From positions 1 to 38,624 of the forward strand of contig QYYE01000003.1 in the NCBI GenBank assembly GCA_003589585.1: a stretch of DNA of 38,624 bases. The letters are read 5' to 3'. This stretch comes from Candidatus Bathyarchaeota archaeon (GTDB lineage: Archaea; Thermoproteota; Bathyarchaeia; Bathyarchaeales; Bathycorpusculaceae). Of this stretch, positions 23,459 to 31,308 are shown piece by piece. Below the pieces are notes generated by a model, which saw only the letters and a list, made by a program, of their open reading frames with translations, made no database searches and was not told the origin of the DNA. Position 1 is the first letter of the stretch. Each line of letters starts with the position of its first letter. The position numbers were made by a program, and so were the translations under genes.

Positions 23459-25054
23459 ATGAGTTGTGAAACCCAAGCAAACCCCTCAATGCCACAACCA
23501 AAAGAACCAGGCGAAACGCAAAACAGTATCCAAGAAATCGCAGAATCCTTCAAAGCCGTCGGAAGCGACATTGAGCAAATCGTCAAGCTAACCAAGGAAG
23601 AAAAAGTTCTTGTCAAGCAATTCTTCGCCTCACTGCAAAGGTTTATGGTTCCGCTGGTGCCTTCAATCCCAGTTTCCTCCTCCGTGCTCCCGGTCAGGAT
23701 AAGAGAGGGCGCTCAAGCACATATGGACCCCAAAGGACGCCTACTATTGATGTTTGAGGACGGGCGCATGGAGGTTTTGGATTTGCGCGAGAGCAGGAAC
23801 CGAGACCTCCTCATGGCAATAATCGGCGACATCATGCCAAAACTGAAAAACTTAACCAGCCAAACCCCAAGCGAAAAGCTTCCAGAGCCTTTGGTTCAGG
23901 AGTCTGTGCAAGTTCCAGAGATTCCACCAGCCGAACCACTACCCGAAATAGGCGTTGAAGCGCCTGTTGACTTGGCAGATTCAGTCCCGCTGGAAGTGCC
24001 TGTTGAAGCGCCAGAAACTCCAGAAGTGCCCGAGGTGCCGTCGGCGCCTGTTTTGTCAGCGGAGGAAGCTGCGAAAATTGCCTTTATCGAGGCGGAGACT
24101 TTGGAGTACTTGGAGGTGCTTGGTAATGAGGTGTTTTTGCATTCGCCGATTAGCAGGTTTTTTGACGATTGGATGGTGAATCTTCGACAGGTTATCTTAT
24201 CGTTTGAATCCAGCGGCGTTATAACAGCTGACGAGGAGTTCACCAAGGAATGCACGCAAATATTCAGCGACGTTGAGGATGAGCTTGCCAACCGACTGCT
24301 AAAAGACGCCAAACTTGAAGCCTCAACCAAAACGCTACAAGAAAACAAGCACCTTCTAGGCGAGATTGATGCTGGGTACGCTGCCCAAAACAAGGAACTC
24401 GTAGTTAAAGGCAAAAGTGCCATCGACTTCCTGATTAAAAACATGCAGCACCTAGAAGAAGAGCTAGCCCAAACCGAACAAATCAAAACAAGCTATCTGC
24501 ATCCACTCAAAAAAATTGCCAAAGAACAAAAACTAATCGAAGTCTCCCTGAAACTGAGCATAGCAAAAAAAAGGCTGGCGCTTGCAGTTCAGAGTTCTGC
24601 GGTGGAGGAGGAGAATCTTGGAGATATTGACGCTGAATACGCCGCCCAAAGCAGGGACCTTGCGGCTAAAAGGAAGGTTGCCATGGACTTCTTAGCCAAA
24701 AACGTGCATGAACTCGAGGATGAACTTGCCAGAATTGAGCAAACCAAAACCAGCAACCCCCTTAAAAAAATCGCCCTGCAGCAAAAGCAAGCGGAAATCG
24801 AGCAAAGGTTGAGTGCAGCCAAAAAGAGGCTAGAGTTGGCGGAGCAGCATTCTGGGGTTGAGCAGGAAAAGCTCCGTGAGGAATATGAGAAGAAGAAGCA
24901 AGCCATGATGGCGAAGATGCAGGGTTTGGAGCGGGAAATCGCAAGCATAGAGGTCGACGGATCAGTTGAGGCAAGAAAAATGGCAACTAGGGCGTTGGCA
25001 GGGGCAGTGCGGGCACTTGTGCAGAGAAAAACCGCTCCCCCAGAGGATGAATAG
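23459..25054 (+). CDS. coiled-coil protein with two tandem 78-residue repeats
   Basis: The 531-residue protein has no recognised family. Residues 1-135 are a helical plus beta region (VRIREGAQAHMDPKGRLLLMFEDGRMEVLD). Residues 138-198 are a Pro/Glu/Val-rich linker. Residues 200-290 are helical. Then come two repeats, 299-376 (LLGEIDAGYAAQ ... KKRLALAV) and 386-462 (NLGDIDAEYAAQ ... KKRLELAE), clearly alike over their whole length (24353-24586 and 24614-24844 in DNA), and a Lys/Glu/Met-rich coiled coil to about 500. No signal peptide or TM is visible. It probably forms a cytoplasmic rod or scaffold. The repeat copies differ at most third positions, so the duplication is old. Confidence 0.7.
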   Translation: MSCETQANPSMPQPKEPGETQNSIQEIAESFKAVGSDIEQIVKLTKEEKVLVKQFFASLQRFMVPLVPSIPVSSSVLPVRIREGAQAHMDPKGRLLLMFEDGRMEVLDLRESRNRDLLMAIIGDIMPKLKNLTSQTPSEKLPEPLVQESVQVPEIPPAEPLPEIGVEAPVDLADSVPLEVPVEAPETPEVPEVPSAPVLSAEEAAKIAFIEAETLEYLEVLGNEVFLHSPISRFFDDWMVNLRQVILSFESSGVITADEEFTKECTQIFSDVEDELANRLLKDAKLEASTKTLQENKHLLGEIDAGYAAQNKELVVKGKSAIDFLIKNMQHLEEELAQTEQIKTSYLHPLKKIAKEQKLIEVSLKLSIAKKRLALAVQSSAVEEENLGDIDAEYAAQSRDLAAKRKVAMDFLAKNVHELEDELARIEQTKTSNPLKKIALQQKQAEIEQRLSAAKKRLELAEQHSGVEQEKLREEYEKKKQAMMAKMQGLEREIASIEVDGSVEARKMATRALAGAVRALVQRKTAPPEDE

Positions 25055-25153
25055 CTTTCGCTTGCATAAACGTTGATTCTTCAAGCTCTATGGCACCTGT
25101 TTGTAGGACAAGCTGATACTGTTGAACGTTAAAATGATTAGTAGGAAAGAGTT

Positions 25154-25353
25154 ATGGTTAAGACCACAGCAAAAATCGACGAGAAGGGGCGGGTTAGAAT
25201 TCCCTAGAAAATCAAGGAGCCGACCAACTCAAAGAAGGAAGCAACGTCAGCATCAAAGCGAAAGGTAAAGTCGTTATCATAGAAGTCACAAATCTATCGC
25301 TGACAAATACACAGAGCTTTCAAAGTAGAAAAGAGGTTAGGAAGACTCAATGA
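25154..25353 (+). pseudogene. AbrB/SpoVT-type antitoxin remnant
   Basis: The ATG at 25154 begins MVKTTAKIDEKGRVRIP, the classic AbrB/VapB swapped-hairpin start, then hits a TAG (25205-25207). The downstream part is in another frame: GADQLKEGSNVSIKAKGKVV, exactly what follows in AbrB antitoxins. Loss of one base near 25214-25218 plus the stop explains both. The gene is dead unless both changes are sequence errors. It sits just before a PIN-domain remnant, the standard antitoxin-toxin order. Confidence 0.8.
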
Positions 25354-25398
25354 ATTTGCTGCAAGAGGTTTATGCTGAAGCGTTGGAAGCAACCTAGT

Positions 25399-25495
25399 GC
25401 ATAGATGTCAACATTTTTTGTACTGGCTTGGCAAGCATCCAGTATTCAACAAGACAATAGTGTATTCAATGGGATTGCTTATGCGAAATAATTAG
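25399..25495 (+). pseudogene. PIN-domain (VapC-type) toxin remnant
   Basis: One frame reads CIDVNIF and the next reads LYWLGKHPVFNKTIVYS, joined across the T-run at 25414-25419. Together they give the PIN N-terminus IDVNIFLYWLGKHP with the first catalytic Asp. After about 30 residues the similarity stops at a TAG (25493-25495); the remaining acidic residues of a PIN nuclease are gone. With the AbrB remnant just upstream, this is the wreck of a VapBC-like toxin-antitoxin pair. Confidence 0.65.
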
Positions 25496-25725
25496 TAGAG
25501 TCGTTTTGGCTATCGCTGCTTTTTCTGTTACTGCTTGCGGCAGCTTGCACAACTAGCCTGCAACGCATGCCTCAACCTGACGCCAAAACGCAATCTTCTG
25601 CATTAAGCGCTGGTTGTTGTTGTGGAGGGGAAGGGGAGAGGGTCAACAACAACTACTATAGAAAAAACACAAGCACAAACAAAATTCAATCAAGCTGCAT
25701 CAGAAAGCAGTCAATTAAGAGCATT

Positions 25726-26607
25726 TTATGGCTGAGCAGCTGTTGACCTAGCCTCTATGATTCCTTTTAGGGTGTCACGCATTTTAATGGCGTCAACATC
25801 TAGAATAGGTGATTCGCAAATCATCGTCGGGTGCAAATTAAAGTCAGCAATCACTTCCGCCAGCATGCGAAAATCCGGACCATACCTCTTCTCATCCAAG
25901 ACGTGATGGCGCTTTTCTCCTTGGCTAGTGAACTCGATTTTTGAAAAGTGGCAATGCATGGTTTTTAGGACTTCCGTTCCAAGCCTATATTCAACTTTCT
26001 CAGCGACAGCTCGCATATCTCCCACACTTTTGAAGGTTCCCTGATGCCTCGCATGTAAATGCCCCCAGTCAATAACAAGCTGCGTACCCTCCACTTCTTC
26101 ACAGATAGTCATGATTTCATCTAGAGTGCCTACCTGAAATTTCCTACCCATAGTTTCAGGACCAAGCTTCACCTTCAAGCCAAGGCTTCTCATTTCTGCA
26201 CTAACATCCTTCAAAGCCTCAACACAGTTTTTGAAAGCAAACCTCTTTTCCACTCGGCCATAAAAGCCAGTGTGAAAAACCATAACGTAAGCCCCCATCC
26301 AATCGGCTGCGGTTGCGCTGGCAATTAAACGGCGTTTACTTGCTTCTATAACATCTCTTTTTCCAGACAAATTAATGAAGTACGAGCCATGAAGACTAAG
26401 CCTCACATCGTTCCTTCTTGCTTCCTCACCGAGCTTTTGAGCATCCTCCTGTTTCATCTGCGGTTTTGGACCCCACCTTACAGCTTGATACTCAAAGGCG
26501 TCAAGACCCTCCTCCCGCAAAAGCTTAGGAACATCATGAGTCTTTGCGCCAAGCAGCCTGAACATTGGTGGAACTCCTGCTGGTCCAAAACGGGTGTGCT
26601 CTGCCAT
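25726..26607 (-). CDS. endonuclease IV / xylose-isomerase-like TIM barrel protein
   Basis: The 293-residue protein has FGPAGVPPMF at the start and the AP-endonuclease family 2 metal-ligand pattern: LSLHGSYFINL, VFHTGFYG, GPETMG, VIDWGHLHAR, HCHFSKIE and ICESP. These supply the His/Glu/Asp ligands of a three-zinc site. Family members nick DNA at abasic sites (DNase IV, Nfo); the GPETMGR and CHFSKI segments match archaeal endonuclease IV-like proteins. Sugar isomerases share the fold, so I give moderate certainty for DNA repair. A TATA-like ATTTTTAAAAG lies upstream at about 26655-26665 on the minus strand. Confidence 0.8.
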   Translation of the reverse strand: MAEHTRFGPAGVPPMFRLLGAKTHDVPKLLREEGLDAFEYQAVRWGPKPQMKQEDAQKLGEEARRNDVRLSLHGSYFINLSGKRDVIEASKRRLIASATAADWMGAYVMVFHTGFYGRVEKRFAFKNCVEALKDVSAEMRSLGLKVKLGPETMGRKFQVGTLDEIMTICEEVEGTQLVIDWGHLHARHQGTFKSVGDMRAVAEKVEYRLGTEVLKTMHCHFSKIEFTSQGEKRHHVLDEKRYGPDFRMLAEVIADFNLHPTMICESPILDVDAIKMRDTLKGIIEARSTAAQP

Positions 26608-26696
26608 TTAATCCCTTCATGCATCTTAGGTTAGGTTGACAATACTTGTTTCTCTTTTAAAAATATGCGGTTAAAGCTCGTTAGCAAATATCAACC

Positions 26697-27491
26697 TCAT
26701 AGCTGCAGGAACTGGGTTATCGCAGGGATAGAAGCGAAGAAGTAAATGTAAACGTAAGCTGCCACTATAATAATGCCTATAATGATGGCTATCAGAGCAA
26801 AATCGCCCCTGTGAAGCCTGAGCGAATACAAGTTAGTGCGTTTCTTAGTGGCACCCCAAGCACGAGACTCCATTGCCTCAGCTAACTCGAGACTTCTACG
26901 GATAGCACTAACAATCAAAGGGATGAGCACTGGCACATAGTTTCGTATCCTCTTAAGCAAGCTGCCTTTTTCAAGTTCAAGTCCTCTAGCTTTTTGGGCA
27001 TCCATAATTGTCTGGGCTTCCTCTGCCAAAACGGGAACAAACCGAACAGCTGTCGTGAAGGCAAAAGCAAACTCGTAAGGCACCCTTGTCTCCTCTAAAG
27101 CTAAACCTAAATGGTCAGGAGAAGTGGTGAGAAAGAAAACCGAGAAAGACTCAACCAGCACTACAAAGCGCAGAGTTAAAGCAAATGCTCTCTCAAAATC
27201 AAAGGCTAAAAGCACAAAGCCTGATGAAATATAGGTTGCCAGGATATTTAAGAGGAAGATGAAGGTTGCCAAGAAAGCAGCTCCCCGCAGTGAACGAAGC
27301 CACTGTTTTTGGACACGAGCAAGCAAAACAAACGGCAGCTGCATGAAGAACAAAATAAGCAAAGGTATGACCTGCCAGAAGATAATCGCGATTACAAAGA
27401 TGACGATAACATAAATGAATTTAATTCTAGGATCTAAACTGTGAATCGGAGAGTAGACTTTTCGGAACCTTAAGCCTTCAAAAACACTCAT
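26697..27491 (-). CDS. ecfT: ECF transporter transmembrane component EcfT
   Basis: The 264-residue membrane protein has five or so helices in the first 200 residues and a last one near 238-258. The two coupling motifs that touch the ATPases are present: AQKARGLE and ESRAWGATKKR. EcfT joins the two ATPases to an exchangeable S component that binds a vitamin or metal. It overlaps the end of the adjacent ATPase gene by four bases, so the three genes are one operon. No S component is found next to it, so the substrate is unknown and this may be a shared (group II) module. Confidence 0.9.
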   Translation of the reverse strand: MSVFEGLRFRKVYSPIHSLDPRIKFIYVIVIFVIAIIFWQVIPLLILFFMQLPFVLLARVQKQWLRSLRGAAFLATFIFLLNILATYISSGFVLLAFDFERAFALTLRFVVLVESFSVFFLTTSPDHLGLALEETRVPYEFAFAFTTAVRFVPVLAEEAQTIMDAQKARGLELEKGSLLKRIRNYVPVLIPLIVSAIRRSLELAEAMESRAWGATKKRTNLYSLRLHRGDFALIAIIIGIIIVAAYVYIYFFASIPAITQFLQL

Positions 27492-28315
27492 CTTCGCTTG
27501 CTCTCCTTAGTTTGCAAGATGGCTTGTTTGGCCTCATAAATGTCGATTATGTCTTTTGGTAGTCCAAGCGATGTTAGTTTTGTGAAGATTTGCGCTATCT
27601 GAGGCAAAACAATAGACGACTCAGTTAACAACTGCTGATTTGTGAGGATAATTTTTCCCGGACCGTCAGCAACAATTTTTCCTTCCTTCATTAAAACAAC
27701 TCTGGGGTTGCATTCCGCCACGAACTCGACGTCGTGGGTAACGGTAACGACGGTTTTTTTCTGAGTTTGCATCTGAACAATAAATTGCCGTAGTTTTTCT
27801 TTCTGCTCATGGTCCTGTCCAATGGTAGGTTCGTCTAGAATAAGCATTTGAGGGTCCCACGCTAAAACTGAAGCGAGCGCAACACGTTTTCGTTCGCCTC
27901 CACTAAGCAGGAAAGGCGAAGTTTTACGGTACTGAGTTAGGGAAAGAAGATTTAGCGCCCACGTTATTCGTTTCTCTATGACCTCTTGTTCAAAGCCAAA
28001 GTTCTTAAGAGCAAATGCAATCTCGTCTTCAACCGTCTCGCTGAATAGCTGGTGGTCAGGGTTTTGGAAAACAAACCCAACGTTTCTTGCCAAGGCGGCT
28101 ACGCTGGTTTTGCTGGTTTCAACGCCATCCACGCGAACACTTCCTTGCGAGGGCTTTAGCAACCCGTTGAAGTGCTTAACAAGGGTGGATTTGCCCGCAC
28201 CGTTCTGCCCCATTATAGCAACGAATTCGCCATCTTTTATTTGCAACGAAACGCCCTTTAGAGCTTCCACATTGTTTGGGTAGGAAAAGTGAACATCTTC
28301 AGCCGTAATCACCAT
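27488..28315 (-). CDS. ecfA: ECF transporter ATP-binding protein EcfA (second)
   Basis: The 275-residue ABC ATPase has Walker A GQNGAGKST, Q-loop FQNPDHQLF, signature LSGGERKR, Walker B LILDEPTIGQD and H-loop VTHD. The FQNPDHQLFSETVEDE segment is the ECF-type form. It overlaps the upstream ATPase gene by seven bases and the EcfT gene by four. It forms a heterodimer with the other EcfA in the cytoplasm to power uptake. Confidence 0.93.
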   Translation of the reverse strand: MVITAEDVHFSYPNNVEALKGVSLQIKDGEFVAIMGQNGAGKSTLVKHFNGLLKPSQGSVRVDGVETSKTSVAALARNVGFVFQNPDHQLFSETVEDEIAFALKNFGFEQEVIEKRITWALNLLSLTQYRKTSPFLLSGGERKRVALASVLAWDPQMLILDEPTIGQDHEQKEKLRQFIVQMQTQKKTVVTVTHDVEFVAECNPRVVLMKEGKIVADGPGKIILTNQQLLTESSIVLPQIAQIFTKLTSLGLPKDIIDIYEAKQAILQTKESKRR

Positions 28316-29160
28316 TTCTTCAGCGCCTCCAACAATTGGTCAGCGAGTTCTTCAGACGCCAGCGGGGTAGTTTTGTTCAAGTTCAACCCGTCTTTCTTGA
28401 GCATTTGATAGAGAAGGGTTGCTTTGGGAATTCCAACCCCGATTAGGCGGGTTTGTTCAGAGTTTAAGATGTCTCTTGGGTCGCCTTCAAAGAAAATTTT
28501 ACCCTCATCCATAACGATAAGGTGGTCAGTATACTTGGCTGTTAGGTCAAGGCGGTGCTCAACCAAGATGACGGTTATGCCTTGTTTTCTGTTTAACTCA
28601 TAGATTACTTCGAAAATTTTTTCGGCGCTCAAGGGGTCAAGAAAAGAGGTGGGTTCATCTAAAACTATGACTTCAGGCTGCATTGCAAGCACAGACGCAA
28701 TTGCCACCCGCTGCTGTTGCCCGCCGGAAATCTCATGAGGCGAACGCTCCCGTATATCGTAGATACCGGTTTGGTGAAGCGCCCAGTCAACTTTTTGACG
28801 CATCTCTGCCTGTGAAACTCCAAGGTTCTCCAAGCCAAAAGCTACATCCTTCTCAATGGACAGGGCGAAAAGCTGGTTTTCCGGATTTTGAAAAACCAAG
28901 CCCACGTGCCTTGCCATCTCATGCGTGTGATGCTTTAGTGTCTCTAACCCTGCAACAGAGATTTCGCCCTTTAACTCTCCTTGATAGAAATGTGGGACCA
29001 GCCCGTTGAAGCATCGGCACAAAGTTGTTTTTCCACAGCCGCTTGGACCCGTAATTAGGACAAATTCGCCCTTTTCCACTTTAAGGGAAACATCGTTAAT
29101 TGATGGCTTAGTAGCGCCCGGATATGTGTAGGTAAGGTTTTTTATTTCGATTATTGCCAT
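28309..29160 (-). CDS. ecfA: ECF transporter ATP-binding protein EcfA (first)
   Basis: The ABC ATPase has Walker A GPSGCGKTT, Q-loop FQNPENQLF, signature ISGGQQQR, Walker B VIVLDEPTSFLDP and VEHR in place of the usual H-loop THD, as in many EcfA proteins. From the ATG at 29160 it has 283 residues and starts MAIIEIKNLTYTYPG; a GTG at 29178 adds six residues. It leads the EcfA-EcfA-EcfT operon, 51 bases downstream of the DHH gene. Two TTAAGCGTA repeats (29178-29210) lie in that gap and could be regulatory. Confidence 0.93.
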   Translation of the reverse strand: MAIIEIKNLTYTYPGATKPSINDVSLKVEKGEFVLITGPSGCGKTTLCRCFNGLVPHFYQGELKGEISVAGLETLKHHTHEMARHVGLVFQNPENQLFALSIEKDVAFGLENLGVSQAEMRQKVDWALHQTGIYDIRERSPHEISGGQQQRVAIASVLAMQPEVIVLDEPTSFLDPLSAEKIFEVIYELNRKQGITVILVEHRLDLTAKYTDHLIVMDEGKIFFEGDPRDILNSEQTRLIGVGIPKATLLYQMLKKDGLNLNKTTPLASEELADQLLEALKKW

Positions 29161-29210
29161 TGCTTTGTGCCCGCTCACTTAAGCGTAAGAGTTTGCTCAT
29201 TTAAGCGTAG

Positions 29211-30209
29211 CTACTCAATTTTAGCTATTTTCTGCTTTAACAACAAAAGACACTGCTTCAGCGTCGGTTCTATTTCACCTGATCCACTCACGCCCGCCGC
29301 CATCGCATGCCCTCCGCCGACACCCACAAGAAACTCGCCTAACGGCGCAGCAATGTCTTTGCCTAAGTGGACTTGTGCTTTCTCAAAGAAGTCTCGGTTG
29401 CTGCGCATGCTGACTTCGAGTTTTCCGTTTTTCTTGCCAGCCACAGCCGCCATGTGTGCGCCTAAATCAACCAGAGATTTGGCTGCTGATGCTTGGTAGG
29501 CGCTGACGTGTGAGAGCACAATTATCCAACCGTGGATACGCATGATTTTGGCTCTTTTGGACGCTTTCAGTTTAGCCAAACGTTCCGAAGTTTCAACGGG
29601 CACAGAGAACAGTGCAAGGGTTTCTTGGGAATCTATCCCTGCGGTTACAAGTTTAGCGATAATTTTGAAGGTTGGTGAGTTTGCCAGTGCAAAGTGTCTT
29701 GTGTCAAAGGCTATGCCTATGAAGAGGGCTTTGGCTTCGTTTAGGTTAGGCTTGACTTTGGCTTGGTTGAATAGCCTGTAGATTATTTCGCAGTTTGCGG
29801 CTGCTTTTTCGTTGATGATGCAGAGTTTGCAGATTTTTGTGGTTTCCCTGTCAGGTGAGTGGTGGTCTATGATGATTTTTGGCGCTGCCGACGCTTTGAT
29901 TGTTTCTGCTACTTCGTCCAGTTGGGCAATATTGTTCATGTCCAGAAGGAAGATGACGTCTGCGGATTCAATGTTAGGTTTTGCGTTCACTGTGATTGGC
30001 ATGTATTCCAAAAGCAGCTTGGAGGGTTTGTTGATGCCTTGTGGAGCGCCAATCTCTGTTACTAGATCTGGCAGAGCCCTTTTTAATAAACCTTGAAGGG
30101 CGTAAGCTGAACAAATAGCGTCGGCATCTGCATTGCGGTGACATAAAAGTAATGCAAAAGATGCTTTTTGTTCTTCTAGGATGTTGAGGATTTTTTGGTA
30201 ATTGTTCAT
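29211..30209 (-). CDS. DHH/DHHA1 family phosphoesterase
   Basis: The 332-residue protein has the DHH domain motifs CHRNADADA, FLLDMNN and IIDHHSPD, metal ligands for two Mn ions, and the DHHA1 domain ending VGVGGGHAMAAG. The family includes RecJ-like exonucleases, nanoRNases and c-di-AMP phosphodiesterases. It follows the DUF3194 gene with an ATGA overlap, a gene order (prefoldin beta, DUF3194, DHH) that I recall as common in archaea. Substrate is unresolved: short RNA/DNA or cyclic dinucleotide. The ATPase operon begins 33-50 bases further on. Confidence 0.9.
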   Translation of the reverse strand: MNNYQKILNILEEQKASFALLLCHRNADADAICSAYALQGLLKRALPDLVTEIGAPQGINKPSKLLLEYMPITVNAKPNIESADVIFLLDMNNIAQLDEVAETIKASAAPKIIIDHHSPDRETTKICKLCIINEKAAANCEIIYRLFNQAKVKPNLNEAKALFIGIAFDTRHFALANSPTFKIIAKLVTAGIDSQETLALFSVPVETSERLAKLKASKRAKIMRIHGWIIVLSHVSAYQASAAKSLVDLGAHMAAVAGKKNGKLEVSMRSNRDFFEKAQVHLGKDIAAPLGEFLVGVGGGHAMAAGVSGSGEIEPTLKQCLLLLKQKIAKIE

Positions 30210-30502
30210 TTTAGGTTTCTCAGGTAGTTTTCGGTGGCTTTGTGTGCTTGGTTTACTGCTTTCTTAACTAGGGCTTGTGCGTCAAAGCCTTTTGCTTGAG
30301 AGGATAAAACAAGGTTGATTTCTACTGTTACATCCACTGGTTTTGACCCGGTGGCTTCTACGCTTATGTCCAGCCGCTCGATATGTTTTGACGGTACTTT
30401 GGAGAGTATGTGTTTGCGTGCTGTGTTTTCGGCGGTTGTGCATAAGGTTTCTATTTGCTCGGTGGTTAGTTCTGGTATGCCCAGCTCTACCACACGCGGC
30501 AC
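30206..30502 (-). CDS. DUF3194 protein
   Basis: The 98-residue protein with a GTG start is a small alpha/beta protein: an N-terminal helix (LTTEQIETLCTTAENTARKHILSK), strand pairs (RLDISVEATG, VDVTVEINLVLS) and a C-terminal helix (AQALVKKAVNQAHKATENYL). This shape and its place between prefoldin beta and a DHH phosphoesterase match DUF3194, an archaeal family of unknown function. A KEOPS Pcc1-like fold is an alternative, since Pcc1 often sits nearby and has a similar size. Translational coupling with DHH is likely (ATGA). Confidence 0.65.
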   Translation of the reverse strand: MPRVVELGIPELTTEQIETLCTTAENTARKHILSKVPSKHIERLDISVEATGSKPVDVTVEINLVLSSQAKGFDAQALVKKAVNQAHKATENYLRNLK

Positions 30503-30506
30503 CTGT

Positions 30507-30881
30507 TTAGGATGAAGGTTGACCTGTGACTGGTGTGAGGTCTTCTTGTAGTTTGGTTTGTGCTTCTTTGACTTGGCTGCGTATGCGTTCTTCTTGGCGG
30601 GTTAGTACGGTGCTTCGTGTGTTTAGGAGTTCTTTGCGTTCGGTGAGTTCTTCGGTTACTTTGGGTTTTTCGGCTTTCACGAGTAGTGAGCCGATGGCTT
30701 TGTAGATTGTTGTGTCGTCTTGGGTTTTTTGTAGTTCTGTTATGGTTTGTTCGACTTCGCTTTTTTCCATTTCAACCTGCTGTTTTTGCGCTAGAACTGA
30801 CTGCAGGGTTTGTTGGAGTTGTTGGAGTCTTAGGAGTCTTTCTTGGACGTTAGGTGGTAACTTGGATAGTTCATCGCTCAA
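30507..30881 (-). CDS. pfdB: prefoldin beta subunit
   Basis: The 124-residue cytoplasmic holdase passes unfolded proteins to the thermosome. It has the prefoldin pattern: an N-terminal coiled-coil helix (LPPNVQERLLRLQQLQQTL), the beta-hairpin centre (TIYKAIGSLLVKAEKPKVTEEL) and a C-terminal coiled coil (RKELLNTRSTVLTRQEERIRSQVKEAQTKLQ). Length is normal. The TTG start at 30881 has GGAAGG before it. It is read with DUF3194 and DHH downstream. Confidence 0.95.
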   Translation of the reverse strand: MSDELSKLPPNVQERLLRLQQLQQTLQSVLAQKQQVEMEKSEVEQTITELQKTQDDTTIYKAIGSLLVKAEKPKVTEELTERKELLNTRSTVLTRQEERIRSQVKEAQTKLQEDLTPVTGQPSS

Positions 30882-31308
30882 ATTTTATTCCTTCCGTATC
30901 CAGCAATAAGAGATGCTGTTAATTAAGCATTTCCAACTGTTCAATTTCTTCTTTTTGTGCCAACTCCTCTCCTTATTTTGAAGGGTGGTGTTTTGGTCTC
31001 TTCTTTTATGTAGGTGTGGCGGTTTTTAGTGTGCCACAAGATTGCTTGCGGGTTGAGTTGCTTTTTGTTTTTAGGTTGTTTTTCTGCGTCTGCTTGGATG
31101 TGGGAGTTGCGGTTTTCTTCACATGCTCTGCATCGAGCCATGTTGGATTGGCAAGGTTGTGGATGTGGCAGTACATACCAAACACGTTTTCGCATACAAG
31201 CTCTTACAAAGAAATAACCAAAAAAGCAGGACAGAAATCAAACAAGCATTTTTTGGTAGGTTATAAGAGGGGCTAATAAAAGAGAGCAGTTGTTCTCAAA
31301 GTTTAGCG
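30882..31308. other. 427-base region upstream of prefoldin beta without a clear gene
   Basis: No assignable protein is present. The minus strand has an 84-codon open frame (31195-30941) with a Cys/His-containing start and a Lys/Asn/Gln-rich body, but nothing in it resembles a known family; I give it about 0.2 as a gene. A very good AAGGAGAGGAG ribosome-binding site stands before a TTG at 30963, which would make only a 14-residue peptide (MAQKEEIEQLEMLN, stop at 30919). No tRNA was seen. A promoter for prefoldin beta must lie here. Confidence 0.4.

Larger units (their letters stand above)
25055..25725. other. gene-poor region with decayed toxin-antitoxin pair
   Basis: In this 671-base stretch the only recognisable content is the AbrB and PIN remnants. 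After 25495 the plus strand has an open stretch with a hydrophobic, Cys-containing beginning (SFWLSLLFLLLLAAACTT) running to 25737, but it has no usable start codon and overlaps the end of the endonuclease IV-like gene, so I do not call it a gene. The region fits an old insertion or deletion scar. Confidence 0.55.

Noticed and set aside
25492-25737. Plus-strand open stretch with lipoprotein-like beginning (LLFLLLLAAACTT)
   Set aside because: It has no ATG, GTG or TTG before the hydrophobic part, follows pseudogene debris, and its end overlaps the endonuclease IV-like gene.
28683-29009. Plus-strand frame inside the EcfA gene
   Set aside because: It is the opposite-strand shadow of a clear ABC ATPase; no independent protein features.
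30941-31195. Minus-strand 84-codon frame upstream of prefoldin beta
   Set aside because: No recognised domain, no good ribosome-binding site at its start, and composition could arise by chance; kept only as a low-probability note.
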